Source: Eutreptiella sp. 'Long Island Sound 2002'
Lineage: Eukaryota > Euglenozoa > Euglenophyceae > Eutreptiales > Eutreptiaceae
Reading direction: 5' to 3'
DNA length: 64,000 nt
Assembly: GCA_964036045.1 (NCBI GenBank)
Contig: OZ038380.1
Span: 62,356,591 to 62,420,590, forward strand
The notes under the pieces were generated by a model, which saw only the letters and a list, made by a program, of their open reading frames with translations, did no database searches and had not been told where the DNA came from. This document shows, piece after piece, positions 1-11,160 of this stretch. Within the stretch, counting starts at the first letter, position 1, and every line of letters starts with the position of its first letter. The position numbers and the translations under genes were made by a program.

Positions 1-1300
1 TGATATCCGCGCATGGTTCAATATACAAATGATTGGAACCATTTGCGAACAATTCCCCTACTTGGATCCCCAATCAGGCGCATGGAGATACCTTCGCCAC
101 TCATATCTACATGCCCCATGAAAATGGGAGTGCACTCATGGATCTCTTTGCCAAACATACCATGAGCAATACATACGCGGTAGACTTAGTCTAGCGCTTT
201 GAATCCCACAATTGGGACATGGGCAAGACCCTTGTCACGTGTGGCTCCCCATCTCTTCGGCCACACGAAGATATATAACATGGGCGTGAGCATATCGAAG
301 CACATACCATGCATATAACACATACCCTCAAAAAGTGGCTCCCACCATGGTATGCCATGCCCCTCCATGGACATAACTTCACGTTAAAAATACGTGGGAA
401 CCCAAGGAAAGTATCTATGCAACCCCAACACTCATGCGGTACACTCGAAAGTCGCATTAAAATATTCGGTTGCACGGTCCAAGAGTTATATATCACTTTA
501 TACCCCCTTGACCATTATCCCTTGCTATACCGGGCATGTATACACACCAAAGGCGTTTGATGCTTCCTAAATTAAGTTGAGACCAAGGCGGTTCCAACCC
601 ACTTCTCGATATTGATATTCCTCGCCGTGAGCCGGAGATATGATTCTTCAAAGTGGTCTCACGAATCACTTTTGTTTCGACTATATCTCCAAGAAAAATG
701 AGGGATATAACAAAAGGAAGGTTGATTCGTGATCGGGGGAAAATGTACGACCACTCGAGATTCATCATATCCAGTGCGGCGATGTCGAAGTCGAAAATCC
801 CATTCTGAAAGTCTGAAAAAATTGGATTAACTTTGCGAGTGTATAATATGAAAATTGCGGAAGCAACGAACCCTTTACTGATGAAATCTGACCCTTCATC
901 GGAGTTTCCGCCAAAATATCTGTAAATAACAGTTAACCATTCGGTTACCGCAAAATCGCGAGCCAACTGACAGTCGCCGATACATTGACTATCAGAACGG
1001 AAGGCTGAAAAATTACGGAAACATTATGATAAACAAACCCTGTTGATTCCTGATATTCTGATATATAAATCTCAGCTGGCGGCGCTCCGGTACTGAATAT
1101 GGCCGCTCATAGCCGGAATGGCCAAACCTATCACACTATCACATCGGGTTAGGTCAGGTGGATGGGAGAGTATGATATCAGCCAATGGCGGCTTGCCGGC
1201 ACATAGATACACACCCCAAGTGACCCCAAGATGGCCACGGGGGTCCGAACCGGCTTCAAAATGTCTTATACCCCCTTTTGGTTAGGCGAAAACTAAGATA
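1..1300. other. Unrecognised leader region, no confident gene
   Basis: Moderately AT-rich sequence. The longest open frame is on the minus strand, 966 to 493 (157 residues). It contains a hydrophobic stretch and ends in a basic, glycine-rich tail, but I recognise no domain, and its codon use does not resemble the GC-rich exons elsewhere in the window. Overlapping short frames at 186-560 on both strands look like chance. It may be the decayed 5' part of the hAT element that follows, or unrelated intergenic DNA. Confidence 0.3.
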
Positions 1301-1310
1301 GAAATGTGTT

Positions 1311-3028
1311 ATGCCTTTAGGCCTCTCTATAACAGCCAAAACTAACCTTTTGGCAGGGAAATACACGTTTTCTTACTCTTCTTCACCTCCACTTGTGGGC
1401 TCACGCTTCTCCTCCTTGAATTTTTCTTATTTTCCGGATATTACACACTCTGCAGACAATTTGACAGAGTACCTGGAGGCGGCCATCATGCGCAGTGCGC
1501 TTTCACGCAAAGATGTGTCGATTGTTACAACCGATGGTGCTTCCAACATTGCTAATGTATGCAGTCAGCTGCAGGCGCAGCACTAGCGCTGCTTCGCCGA
1601 ATCACTAAACCGATGTAGTAAGTGTGGACTGGGACTGGGTAGGACCGAGAATGCTGATCTCAGGCCTATTCAAGAATTCGTGGGAAAGACCAAGGGATCG
1701 GTGACTTTTGTCCACTACAGTGCGAACACACACAAGCTTTTGGTAGAGGCTAACAAGCAACAATCCGAGACCTACACTACACTCAAGCAAGAGGTTACTA
1801 CAGGGTGGAACAGCTCGTATGCAATACTTGAAAGTATCCTAAAGAACCAAAAGATCCTGCAGCATGTCTTCCTAGACGACTCATTTGAAGAGAACAGGCA
1901 ATCTTTGCTTCCGACGATGAGCGATTTCGCAGTGTACGGGTCTATGCAGCTTATTTGCTGGGTTTGCAGATGCACCCCACCTATTGGAAAGGGACACATA
2001 TATTACAGCCAGCCTTGACCATGCCGTTGTGCGGCAACTTCCATCACAGCTGCTTGCGGATGGTTTGTAGATCCGGAGGGATGGTAGTGCAGTGCAAACG
2101 TTACGCTAGGCAGAGGTGTGTGGACAATTTGACACTTGGTCGACTTGTCACTTTAGTCTGCTTGTTCTGGCATTCCACAGTGTTGTCCATGAACAGTCGG
2201 TTCAGCTCTCTTTGAATGAGGGTAAATTTTGTTGAGCGTGTGCCTATGTCTGTGTGTATGTGTGTGTGTCGCGGTTCCATTGCCGACGATGATTGCGTGT
2301 TTCTTCAGTTACCATGCCCTTCAGCGCATCGCCGCTTGAACGCATCGCTTTGCCACTCATTGCTTCATCAGTCCTGTGCACCGCCAGCTTTTGTTCCCTT
2401 GTGGCACGTGGCGTCAATTTGGTAAGCACAATGAATCAACTAACAGGTTACCATGCTCGCTGTTTCGGTGGTTGCATTGTTGCCCGTGACATCACAACTT
2501 TTGGCGCTTTTGGTTGCATTGCCGGCTCTCGACTCCACCGCTCCTTCACTTACTGTCGACTCAGCTTGGCTTCATCACTTGTTTTCATTGACAGAATCTT
2601 TGATTCTCTTGGCGCACGTGCCGCCAACTTATTAAGTACGAGCAACACCTTTACTTACCTGCCGGTTCATTTCCCACTTGTGCATTGCTTGTACCCCTAT
2701 TACAAGCACCTTCATTCAAATAAGCCGAAGGGTGCTTTATTTGCAGCTTTGGGAACGGTTTGACGTGAGTATTGGTGAGTGGACCTTGCGGGCACTGTTG
2801 CTTGACCCAAGCTTTGCACGGCGTTTTGAGCGACTATTTGATAAGGGAAGCAGTACCTGCAGTACTGCCCATGCGCTTTTGGAAAGGGACTTGCCAGAAC
2901 TTGAAAATGAGGATGAGTTGGCCAGGGTTCTTATACCCGAGGCAGCAGCTGCTCAGCATGAATCAGGGATAGAAATGCGAATGGACGGCGGCGAGCACCG
3001 GGACCAAAGTGCAGAGCTCCCATATTGA
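1311..3028 (+). pseudogene. Decayed hAT-superfamily transposase
   Basis: hAT transposases cut and paste DNA in the nucleus using a split RNase-H-like fold. One frame runs from 1311 to 2018, broken only by a TAG at 1584-1586. It holds the expected order of motifs. First comes IVTTDGASNIAN, with the likely catalytic Asp at about 1533. Right after the stop comes RCFAESLNR, matching the family's conserved CFAHxLNL block. Then come an EFVGKTKGSVTF helix and an EVTTGWNSSYAILE block, matching the typical TRWNSTYxMLE. The frame then degrades. At 2678-3028 another frame resumes with ALLLDPSFARRF, matching the family's ALLLDPRFK segment, and an acidic region. The N-terminal BED zinc finger and the C-terminal dimerisation motif are not seen. 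One in-frame stop, at least one frameshift and missing ends make it inactive. The interval 2019-2677 is unalignable by eye and may be an intron or decayed coding sequence. Confidence 0.75.
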
Positions 3029-3941
3029 ACAACTGCTAAACGATGCCACCGTTTCTGCAGAACTGATATCTAGTAAGAAAAAAGTATATTTCAATGCCTT
3101 TGGGTAACCTTTAGTTGTCTCAACGATGCCTCAACGCATACCACATTTTTTTCTTGGTATCGGCCTAACCAAAATGGGGATAACGCATTTTCACCTATAA
3201 AACCAAACACTAATCGATGCATGTTCTGAGGGACCCCGAGCCTCAACTATTTTGGCTTTAGCACATTGTCTTGATTCGACTGAGGCACTACTGTGGTTCA
3301 CAGCCTATTCATTTTTCTCTCTTCTTCCATCAATACTTATCTATCCTAGTGGTGTGCACCCTAGGGGTTGTGGTACTTCTTTTTGAAAGTTTGTGGGTTC
3401 AATACCGAGTCAGCCTAGCTAAATAGGAATATGCCATGCGACAAGCCAGTGCCCTCATCGCCACCTGCCATGCCACCACAGCTCCTATGGGACCCAAAAC
3501 AAAGGGTACACATCTCAGAATGGCACTATTCCAGAGAGTGTGCCCATGAGGCTAGTTTTCTATCTTGATTAGATTTTTTCTAACTATCTTTTCTAATCTA
3601 GAGTCAGAGTATGATCTTTTGTTGTGAATACTTTGCACATCTATCTCTTTCTGACTGCAGCCCTTCATCTTTGGAGTATACGATCCTGATTTGTGCCCTA
3701 CTTACACTGTGGATTGAGCTTTTCTTTTTCTTTTCCAAAAGGACATCAAAAACCAGAGGAGTAAGAGGAGCGAGCAAGCAGCAGGATGCAAGCAGTGGCA
3801 CATCAACAGCAACAAAACAATCAATGAAAGCTCAATATTCTCTCCCGTAGCAAAGACAACCAGTCTTTGCGTACTTGTAACCCCGTGCAGTTTAACCAGT
3901 ACGCCGAGATTGTCTTCCCCTGAGAGGCGGAAGAACATATA
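3029..3941. other. Intergenic sequence between hAT and gag remnants
   Basis: No convincing gene. It holds a tRNA-like segment (3340-3415) and short T-rich runs. The part just before 3942 may belong to the 5' region of the following retroelement, but I see no long terminal repeat or recognisable primer-binding site. Confidence 0.4.
3340..3415 (+). repeat. tRNA-like (SINE head-like) sequence
   Basis: A box-A-like CCTAGTGGTGTGCACC (3345-3360) is followed about 35 nt later by a box-B-like GTGGGTTCAATACC (3393-3406), which is the spacing of an internal RNA polymerase III promoter. A complete cloverleaf does not fold by eye because the acceptor arms do not pair, so this is a tRNA relic or the head of a SINE rather than a working tRNA gene. 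Confidence 0.35.
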
Positions 3942-4379
3942 ATGGAGACCAAGAACACTGCCGAGACGACAGCACCCTCAGTGGCACGAGCCAAGCCGGC
4001 GCCAAAGTTCACACCTGCCGGCGATCCCGACCGTGAGGATCCTATACCTTCAGTGCCCTTAAGTGGGCCCAAGAATAACTTGACGGACTTGAGCGGCTTG
4101 GAAGTAACCTTCAGTGGATTGCGTGTTGGATCACTTGAAGGAAAGAGAAAGAGACAGAAAAAGAGGGGCTAGAGAAGACCGTGAACAGGAGCATGAATGC
4201 AATGATGTTGCATCCTTTGGCGAGAAGCCCTCTGAGAGCGCCCCAAGTGCCACCGTTCTTCACCATCGTGTCCTACAGCCACTACACTCGGAGCTACACA
4301 TCAAGCAACGTCCTCTCCTACAGCCACCTCACCTGTGGCTGAGGGTATAGGCCTTACTGGCGTGCCTTATCCCACTAGT
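3942..4379 (+). pseudogene. Gag N-terminal fragment, 5' of a nested insertion
   Basis: An open frame from the ATG at 3942 encodes a 76-residue Thr/Ala/Pro-rich then basic segment ending GKRKRQKKRG. A shifted frame continues as a Ser/Thr/Pro-rich low-complexity stretch ending VPYPTSGPTR close to 4390. Low-complexity N-termini are usual for gag, which is the structural protein of the cytoplasmic particle. Assignment to this gag is by position and composition: the same kind of Pro/Ser-rich text resumes after the insertion at about 4815. Confidence 0.4.
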
Positions 4380-4814
4380 GGACCCACCAGGGTTCCGAAA
4401 CGGTTTTACCAATTAATCGCAAAAACCGGCTATCGGCAATAATCGGAGATTATTTTGAAAACATTTGGCACAAGCGGCTATTTTGAAAAATGATTGAAAC
4501 CAATTAATTGTCATGGTTCAAAAAATTTTGCATTCTTTTCGGCGGTAAATTTTGCCGCACTTTTGCTCTAAACAGAGGCTTTAGTAGCAATCAACGATGG
4601 CCGATGGTGAACTACAACTTCCGACGTAGTTTTGATCACTGTTCTCCGGCTTGTATGGGCTCTCTTTTGCCGAGTGCAAGATTTTGGTTAGTAAAGGGCA
4701 TTTAATCGGAAAAACCGATTATTTTGGAAACTATTAATCGGCCAAACCTGTTTTTTTTGTAAAAATAATCCTTTGAAACCGGTTATTTTCAAAACTAGCA
4801 GGTTCCAAAGCTTA
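4380..4814. mobile_element. Small AT-rich nonautonomous insertion (MITE-like) inside gag
   Basis: About 430 bp of AT-rich sequence separates two gag-like stretches. It contains repeated AATCGG/CCGATT-type motifs, including the palindrome AATCGGAAAAACCGATT near 4705, and has no coding capacity. The ends carry similar short words in direct orientation, CAGGGTTCCGAAA at about 4389 and CAGGTTCCAAAG at about 4799. GGACC occurs just outside each end (4380-4384 and 4815-4819), which could be a target duplication. The class is unclear because clean terminal inverted repeats are not evident. Confidence 0.4.
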
Positions 4815-6075
4815 GGACCAGTTCGCTACGGCGCCATCTATGGCACCTCCAGTCAGCGAGCCATTGGCATCTGGCTCTTCTTACACACGTATCCGTGAGC
4901 CGACTGCCTGTGACAATGCGGATGTGTCTCGAGGAGTCCCTACTGTCGTGGCTCTTCCTACGATGCCCCCTTAGACCATGCCTAATCATGGCTGTACTCC
5001 CGTGAGCAGTCTGCTAGGTGCAGACTTCTGTGGAGGAAGGAGCGGGGAGTTTGGGAGGTCCTCTGACCGGTCCCTGGCCCGCTCTCAGATCAGGAAAGCC
5101 CTCCGTTGGGCCAGCAAGGACTTGACTCGAGGCCCCACCAAAGAAATTAGGGCTAAGTCGGAGCCCCTGATACGACCCCAAGGGTCACCTATGACCTATG
5201 GAGCTTCACCACAACGAGTACAGGCCAACAACCTAGTTGCTGGCTTAACTCATACCCTCGGTGGTGTGAGAAGTCAGCAGATACCAACCTCGGCGCCTAT
5301 TCCTAGAAGCTCCTTCGTGCCAAGGACCGCAGAGCCTCCCTACACCCAAGTGGAGGACTCCACACGCGGTGAAGCCGACCAGCTAGGGCTGACAGCCGTG
5401 ACTGCGATGGTGGACGTGGAGCCCTAAGGCTCCAGTGGTTTGGGTAGTGACCCCTCGGACGATGAACCACCATCCTTGTCTCCGGCATCAGCCTCTAAAG
5501 ACAGTGACCCTGAGGACCCGCATGGCAAAAGAAAGAATAAGAAAAGGAGCCGAGGCAAAGAAAGATGCCGCTCAAGGGAGGCCAAGGCCATCACCAACCC
5601 GAAGATTGTTGCGAACCAGCCTGAGTTCATGAGGAAAGATGTTAGCGAGTTTGTTGAGAGTTTTGGCCAGGACCTTAGGATGACCCGCCAAAGGCACGCT
5701 AGTGGGAGGGGGAAGTGCGACCAGCTACTGCAGCGTTGCAAGACCAAGCACTTGGACAAGCAAGTGAAACAGATCGTGACCAATTTTGCCGCGTTCGCCG
5801 CGGTCTTGGTTGCTCTTGAGACGAAGTATCCGTCGAATGAGACGGATCTATCCATCCGGACGGAGATCGGGAACCTGCCTATGTTGCCCAACAACCCGAA
5901 AGGTCCGTGTATTGGTGAACCATTCGGCGACCCGGAACGCTCCATAGGGCGACTGACGCCCGGATCTTACGGCAGCGATAAGCTGCTTTTCTGGCTGGTG
6001 CCAAAGTTTGCACGAAAAGTCTCGGAAGAATGTGGGGCAACGGCGGAGCGCAAGGCCAGAACCCTCACCTACTAG
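4815..6075 (+). pseudogene. Gag polyprotein, main part
   Basis: One frame runs from about 4815 to 6075 and is broken by a TAG at 4972-4974 and a TAA at 5425-5427. The N-terminal half is Ser/Pro/Arg-rich. A very basic patch (GKRKNKKRSRGKER, about 5524-5565) follows. From about 5620 to 6075 there is a helical-looking region, including EFVESFGQDL, KQVKQIVTNFAAFAAVLVAL and RLTPGSYGSDKLLFWLV, with the size and character of a retrotransposon capsid domain. It is followed directly by shifted-frame gag sequence and the zinc knuckle. The assignment comes from gene order and overall character, not from a motif unique to gag. Confidence 0.55.
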
Positions 6076-6686
6076 GACCTGTGGGTACTCCTACTGGAGT
6101 TGGCGCTAAAGAAGAGAGTTACGAGCACCAAGATGCATGGAAGCGGCAATTTCGGCAGCCATGGCCATGGTTCTCAAGGCCCCCGACCCTCTGGACGAGG
6201 GCAGCCCCGGAAGATGCTCAATATATGAGCAACATCCAGGACCTATTCTGGTGCGACTCCCGAGACGAAAAGGGTGGCCTGCTCCATGCACCTGACTGTG
6301 ATATGCACCAATGCTTCATGACGTAGGGCAAGAAGCAGGAGACGAAGACCGGCGGCAAGGCCAAGATGCCCAACCACTACAGGTATACCAAGACCTGTGC
6401 CTTTCTGCGGTCGCCGCAAGTACTACGAGGATAAATGCTATCACAAGGAGCGCCTTTCAGGAGGAGCTGAAGTCTGAGGCCCCCCCTAATGGGGGTCAAA
6501 ACAGCAAAGATAACGACGACAAGGGCAAAGGCAACTCCAAGGGCTGTGGCAAAGGCCATGACCAAGCCACAAGAGGATGTGGTAGTCCTGACAAGAGGAA
6601 TGAGAAGAACGCAGCGGAACCTGGGGGAAACTCCTGCCCTACGCTAGGGGGGACGAACCCTGACCACTCAGGTGGTCAGTGAAACA
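6076..6686 (+). pseudogene. Gag C-terminus with altered zinc knuckle
   Basis: After a stop at 6073-6075 the sequence continues in shifting frames. The 6030-6326 frame gives AQYMSNIQDLFWCDSRDE, then crosses a TAG at 6324-6326 into GKKQETKTGGKAKMPNHYRY. A one-base insertion is needed at about 6411 to read CAFCGRRKYYEDKC. This fits the nucleic-acid-binding knuckle CX2CX4HX4C except that Tyr occupies the His position. The knuckle normally binds genomic RNA in the particle. The frame at 6311-6682 then gives a Gly/Lys/Asn/Asp-rich tail. Several frameshifts and stops mark it as a pseudogene. Confidence 0.55.
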
Positions 6687-6869
6687 CCGGGCCTAAGACC
6701 CGTTCTCAAGCACAAGCTCAAGGTGAAGGCGAACAAGAGCAAGCAGCGAAACGTCCCATCGAAGACGGAAACGAGTGTGGCTCCCGCAAGCGGTCCCGCC
6801 TGAGGCGGATGGTACAAACACTTCGCAAGTAGGGGTGTGACAAGGACGCCCTGGTGGAAATAAGCATGT

Positions 6870-7180
6870 GGTGTTCTGGGTACGTATCCATCTAGGGGGA
6901 CAAGAGTACCTGGGGGTACCGGACACTGGGGCCACCATATCTATCATGGACAAGAAAATTTTACCTCGTGGCGCACTCTAGAACACCATGCCTACGGCGG
7001 CCTCATACATGGGGGATGGCCATGTGGTGCACAGATGTGGAGACTGTGAGGTCGACGTGCCTATGGGCCCCCCAAAGCATTGCCGTCGGATTCTATGTGA
7101 TGGAGACCCGAGCCTTCCACTTCAGTTCGGATACCGAATTCTTTGCCAAACACCCACAGGTGTTGTCCCTTACACCGCAG
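6870..7180 (+). pseudogene. Retroviral-type aspartic protease
   Basis: The active-site motif DTGA is encoded at 6922-6933 within GVPDTGATISIM, preceded by a beta-strand-like stretch (VFWVRIHLGGQEYL) as in pepsin-like retroelement proteases. Such proteases mature the gag-pol polyprotein. The frame hits a TAG at about 6979-6981, continues in the same frame as MPTAASYMGDGHVVHRCGD, then must shift near 7070 to read VGFYVMETRAFHFSSDTEFF, resembling the C-terminal flap-to-dimer part. It is inactive because of the stop and frameshift. Confidence 0.6.
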
Positions 7181-8560
7181 GCGCCCTATGTCCTTTATGT
7201 AGACCATGGCGAGGGACGGGAATCTGTACCACTGGAGCAAACTAAACAAGCGTCGAGCTCCCTAAGGGTATGCGAGAAGGAGCCCTTTACTATCATGGTT
7301 GCTGCCAAGATGGAGGATTATCAGCTCTTTGAGGATGTCTTGGACCGAGGGCTAAAAGAGTTGGGAATCTCCCGGGAAGACCTCACCGTGGAAACGTTCG
7401 CTACCGACAAGCAGCAAATTCTAGACCTCTACTGCGGCAAGGGGCGTAACTGCTTTAACAAATTTCATTCGTCCCAGTTCGGGAATGGCCTACAGGAACC
7501 CCAAGTGCAGTGAACTGGGGAGGGTTCTAACCAAAGTGGCATCAGAATGTTCCCGTATGGCCCTGTGCTCCCCCTATTGGGGAGCCCTTGGGGGAAATGA
7601 ATCCTGGCGTACTCTTTTGGAGAAGTTGACGCTAACCTCCACCCAGTTGCCGGACAACGCCATCTACGTGCCTCTAGGCAGGAAGATGCCTATCGGGAAA
7701 CCAAGATGGGGGAGTATGCTAAGCGTTGTGGATGGGAGCGTGGCCCCAGTACCACGGGAGTACCATGGACTCCGTTCTTGTCCAGGAGATAGAACGTGAA
7801 ATCAACGGCTACACCCTGGACGTCCTGAAAGACCGAGTCCGGCCCCGAGATGTGGTGCACACTATTCCGGGTGGAGACGAGTACATCGTTTTGGACGCTG
7901 CAGCCCCCAACACCCCCTGCAATGTACCTAATCCTGATGCAGTCTCAGAGTGTGGACTATCCGAGCTACCCAGCTAAATATAGTCTGATAACAAAACTGA
8001 CCATGACACCTTCTTCGTCCAAACTTGTGTGGAGCAAGTGGAGAACGCTGACGACACTACGCCTTAGAAACCTCTATTCTCCATGAGGGAAAAGAGCCTC
8101 TAATTGAAGAATTGGACCCCCGACCCACGTTGAGAATCTATGTGGACTCTAAGAAGAGAGTGGTGGCGAAGAAGGTATGCCATGCTAGTCGTACCTGCAG
8201 CTCCCAGCTGTTGAATCAACCATCAATGGGGAGACTGCCCAAATCAAGGAGGACCTGGAACACAACATTATTACCTTGCAACGTGAGGTGGACTTGAAGC
8301 TCATGAAGAGCGTATGGGATGCCCATGTGAAGACCGTCGAAGAAGATGAGCTCTCAGAGGAATGTGTATGCGATCCCCCTCGAGTGTGCCTATGCTGTAC
8401 CCGACCACCAGAGACGGTCGAGCGGGACCTAACATATGCCTATCAAGGGCCGAAGGACTCCGTTAAGGACGCTGAGCCGGTTGAGGACCAGTTCGCTACT
8501 TCTATACACCAAGGGGCAAGCAACCTGCACTCTGAAGAGGATCTGGAAAACAACATCAAG
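7180..8560 (+). pseudogene. Pol linker with extra domain upstream of RT
   Basis: Shifting frames encode an acidic linker. Within it, about 7390-7660, comes TVETFATDKQQILDLYCGKG, then after a frameshift MAYRNPKCSELGRVLTKVA, then RMALCSPYWGALGGNESWRTLL. This run of a FA(S/T) strand, an NPxxSELxxVLxKV helix and a CSPxWG...SWRTLL ending resembles the short domain often found near RNase H in DIRS/Ngaro-type and some other retroelements. Here it lies between protease and RT. The rest (7660-8560) is an acidic linker with a cysteine cluster (ECVCDPPRVCLCC, about 8361-8400). The domain identity is inference from motif resemblance. Confidence 0.4.
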
Positions 8561-8562
8561 CC

Positions 8563-9265
8563 GTGGACCCAAGAGTACAGAAGCTGATTAGGACCTATAT
8601 GGAGGTGTTCGGTGAACTACCCCCTCCAGCTTCCTGTGACAAGCTAGTCCAGATGGATCTCAAGCTGAAGCCTGAGTTTGTGGGGCATAAGATACGTCGG
8701 AGGCGCTACCCAGCTCCTAAAGAGCAGGCTGACAAGAATGAGCGTTAGATACAAGAATGTATCGACGCTGGCATGGTCTTGGAGTACAAAGACGGAGACT
8801 ACCCGCAACCTTGCAGCCCCTCTTTCCTGGTGTCTAAGCCTGTGTCTACAGCCAAACGGCTGGTAGTGGACTATGGAGAGCTGAACAAGAAAACGCCAAA
8901 CCGCTCCGGGTCTACTCCTAACATGGAGTGAACCGTGGAGAAAATGGCCTCCTGCCGCTACATGACTAAGATGCACAAGAGAAGTGCGTTCTGGCAGGTG
9001 GACTTGACGCCCAATGCCCGGGAACTCTTGGCATTCATGACCCCTCAGGGGAGGGTGTTCAAGTGGAAGGTCATGCCCTTTGGCGTGGCCAACGCACCCG
9101 CTCTTTTTCAAGAGGTGATGAACAAAATGCTGTTAATCCTATGTCGAAGACCCGTGGTGCAAAAACTCATAGCCCGAGGCGCCCAGATGGAAGTACACAT
9201 CGATGATGTATGCCTGGGTACGAACACCCAAGAGGACCATCTACTCCTCCTGGGCGACAGACGCA
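8563..9265 (+). pseudogene. Reverse transcriptase, palm and fingers
   Basis: One frame, interrupted only by TAG (8746-8748) and a TGA near 8930, shows the reverse transcriptase blocks in order: KLKPEFVGHKIRRRRYPAPK (N-terminal), RLVVDYGELN (block with the conserved R and D), FWQVDLTPNARELLAF, KWKVMPFGVANAPALFQEVM (the family's MPFGLxNAPATFQ) and VHIDDVCLGT (about 9193-9222). The catalytic YxDD box reads HIDD here. The enzyme would copy the element RNA into DNA. Similarity ends soon after the HIDD block in a K-rich, A-run sequence near 9265, so the thumb, RNase H and integrase are lost. This is the firmest domain call in the window. Confidence 0.85.
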
Positions 9266-11160
9266 AAAAAAAGCAGATCCAAATTGATTCAGATGTGAAA
9301 AATCATTGGAGCCTTGGAACACGTCGCCATAAAGTGAAGGTTCTTGCCTCAATTACTTTTTAATGTTGCCCTACACATAAAAGCACTGAAAATCGCGTTC
9401 CGCAACGACGACAAAACATGTCTCATTCTGGCGTGCAGCTCCTTTGACTGGTATAGTATTTGACATGAAAGCAAGAATAGTGCCCAGCGCAAAGTTAAGA
9501 CACACGAGTCGAAGAATGCAACGAAAAGGAAAAAGCATGTGCTTACCTCTGTAACCACCGTAATGTTGCATGGTGTCAGTGTTCATGAACGGGTATCACT
9601 CACATGTTACTGCAAGCGGAAGTGGTACTGTGGGGCAAGTCACTCGTTCAAGGACGATGGTCAAAATGAAATGAAGATTGATCGCAAAAAAAAAAAGTAC
9701 CTTCAACGTTGCTCATGCCCCTGTGGCTTACCCCAACACGTGAAAAAGAGCATGTTGTGTACCTCAACACTTGCAATCGTGACATAACGTGGCGTTGCTT
9801 GGGAGCATGAGGAAAAAATGTCTTCTGAGATTTCCAAATCAAGAGGAATGAAACCGGGTTCAATGAGACCCCTACACAAACACAGCTGGCTTTCAAATGC
9901 CTTCGCCAATCTCCATGCCAAGATGCCCCAGAAGGTCTGTGACAAATATTTCAAGAAAGAAATTCCGATGAATCTGATGATGATTCAGGTACTAAGACAT
10001 AATATCAAGTGATGAAGGCGATAATAATGATCCTGGCCAAAAGGACGTTGATTGGGCCCAGGCTGGGTGTGGGGTGTCTGACAAGCTGCATGGTTTTATT
10101 GCACTTGGCCCCGTTCGGCAGCGGTGCTTAGACACGGGGGGGGGGGGGGGATATGAGCTTCAATTGCATGCGGTTTGATGGCAACCAGTGTGTGCTGCGA
10201 ACCGTTCCGGTGTCCTTCGTATGATCCTTAACTGGTGTGCCTGTGCACTGGACTGAAACCCCACCCTTTCTCTGGAGGGTCTATCTGGCCATCTAGCTGC
10301 CCTGTGTCTCAGTGTTGATGTTTAGAAACCGTATCATGCAAAAGCCAACCCCTTTCTTCATACATACAGGGGTACAGACGGCAGGAGCCATGGGGCGCAT
10401 CCAGACCTCATCCGGTCAACAGGGAAAAAAGAGAAATTACATCCAATATGTACCAAACAGACCACTGAGTAGTCCATTCAATGGGCTGCTCGGAAATTAA
10501 CGGAAAGCAGTGTTGGGGTCACTGCAGGCGGTTTGGGCTAACCGAGGACTTCATGAGTGTGTAAGCACGAACTTCACGAATACTACAGCAGTGCAACGGA
10601 GGCCTGCTCCAGGCAAAACGATGAAATGATGAAGTGCAGAAGTAGCCTGTGGTGGGTAGCACGAGTTAAGCTTGGATGCAGCAGATAAGACTGCACTTGG
10701 GTGTTTAGTCATTTGGCTGCTTTGACGATTGTTGTGCTGGTCTCCGCAAAGCAACGGTTGTGGACGCAGGAAATATGATGCCACTGTACAATGAACATTT
10801 TCCAAACAGATTTGTTGGGGTTCTGGGCTGTGGCACAACACGCTGGAAAGTCCGTATTGGTCAGCACTCATGGGCCAGTTTTGATTGCAAGATGGTGGAT
10901 TAGAGTCTAAGAAAGACATTCTGCAGTTCATGCATCCGTGACAGGCTGTAATGACGGCTCTGGGGTGACAGAGGGACCCACACACACACCACACACACAA
11001 ACACATAATTGGGGAGCAGCAACCCGACCTGGCCGGATCTGGCGGCAGGCAAATGAGTGACAGCAGTCAATGCTTAACCAAGATGATGGGCATGACGATT
11101 AACCACGAGTAATTGACCGGCATTGGGGAGGGGGTAACAAAAAGCAAATGCCATCGTTAA
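9266..11160. other. No recognised gene; possible decayed exons
   Basis: Mixed-composition sequence. Frames of 60-150 residues occur on both strands, the longest on the minus strand from 11006 to 10551 (151 residues, Cys/His/Ser-rich), but none has a recognisable motif. A G run lies at about 10137-10150 and a short CA tract at about 10979-11001. An acidic word DESDDDSGTKT can be read around 9970-10000 on the plus strand but cannot be placed in a family. Confidence 0.3.

Larger units (their letters stand above)
3942..9265 (+). mobile_element. Degenerate Ty3/gypsy-like retroelement (gag to reverse transcriptase)
   Basis: The domains follow the plus-strand order of a retrotransposon: gag N-terminus (3942-4379 and 4815-6075), zinc knuckle (about 6390-6460), aspartic protease (about 6880-7170), a long linker with an extra domain (7170-8560) and reverse transcriptase (8563-9265). 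There are many frameshifts and stops. No RNase H, integrase or LTR is recognisable, and similarity stops abruptly in an A-rich stretch near 9265, so the 3' half is missing. The superfamily call rests on reverse transcriptase motifs and protease-before-RT order. Without integrase, another LTR-type or related class is possible. Confidence 0.7.

Noticed and set aside
9266-10015. RNase H or integrase of the Ty3-like element
   Set aside because: No DEDD or DDE pattern or zinc-binding HHCC motif is readable in any frame after the reverse transcriptase.
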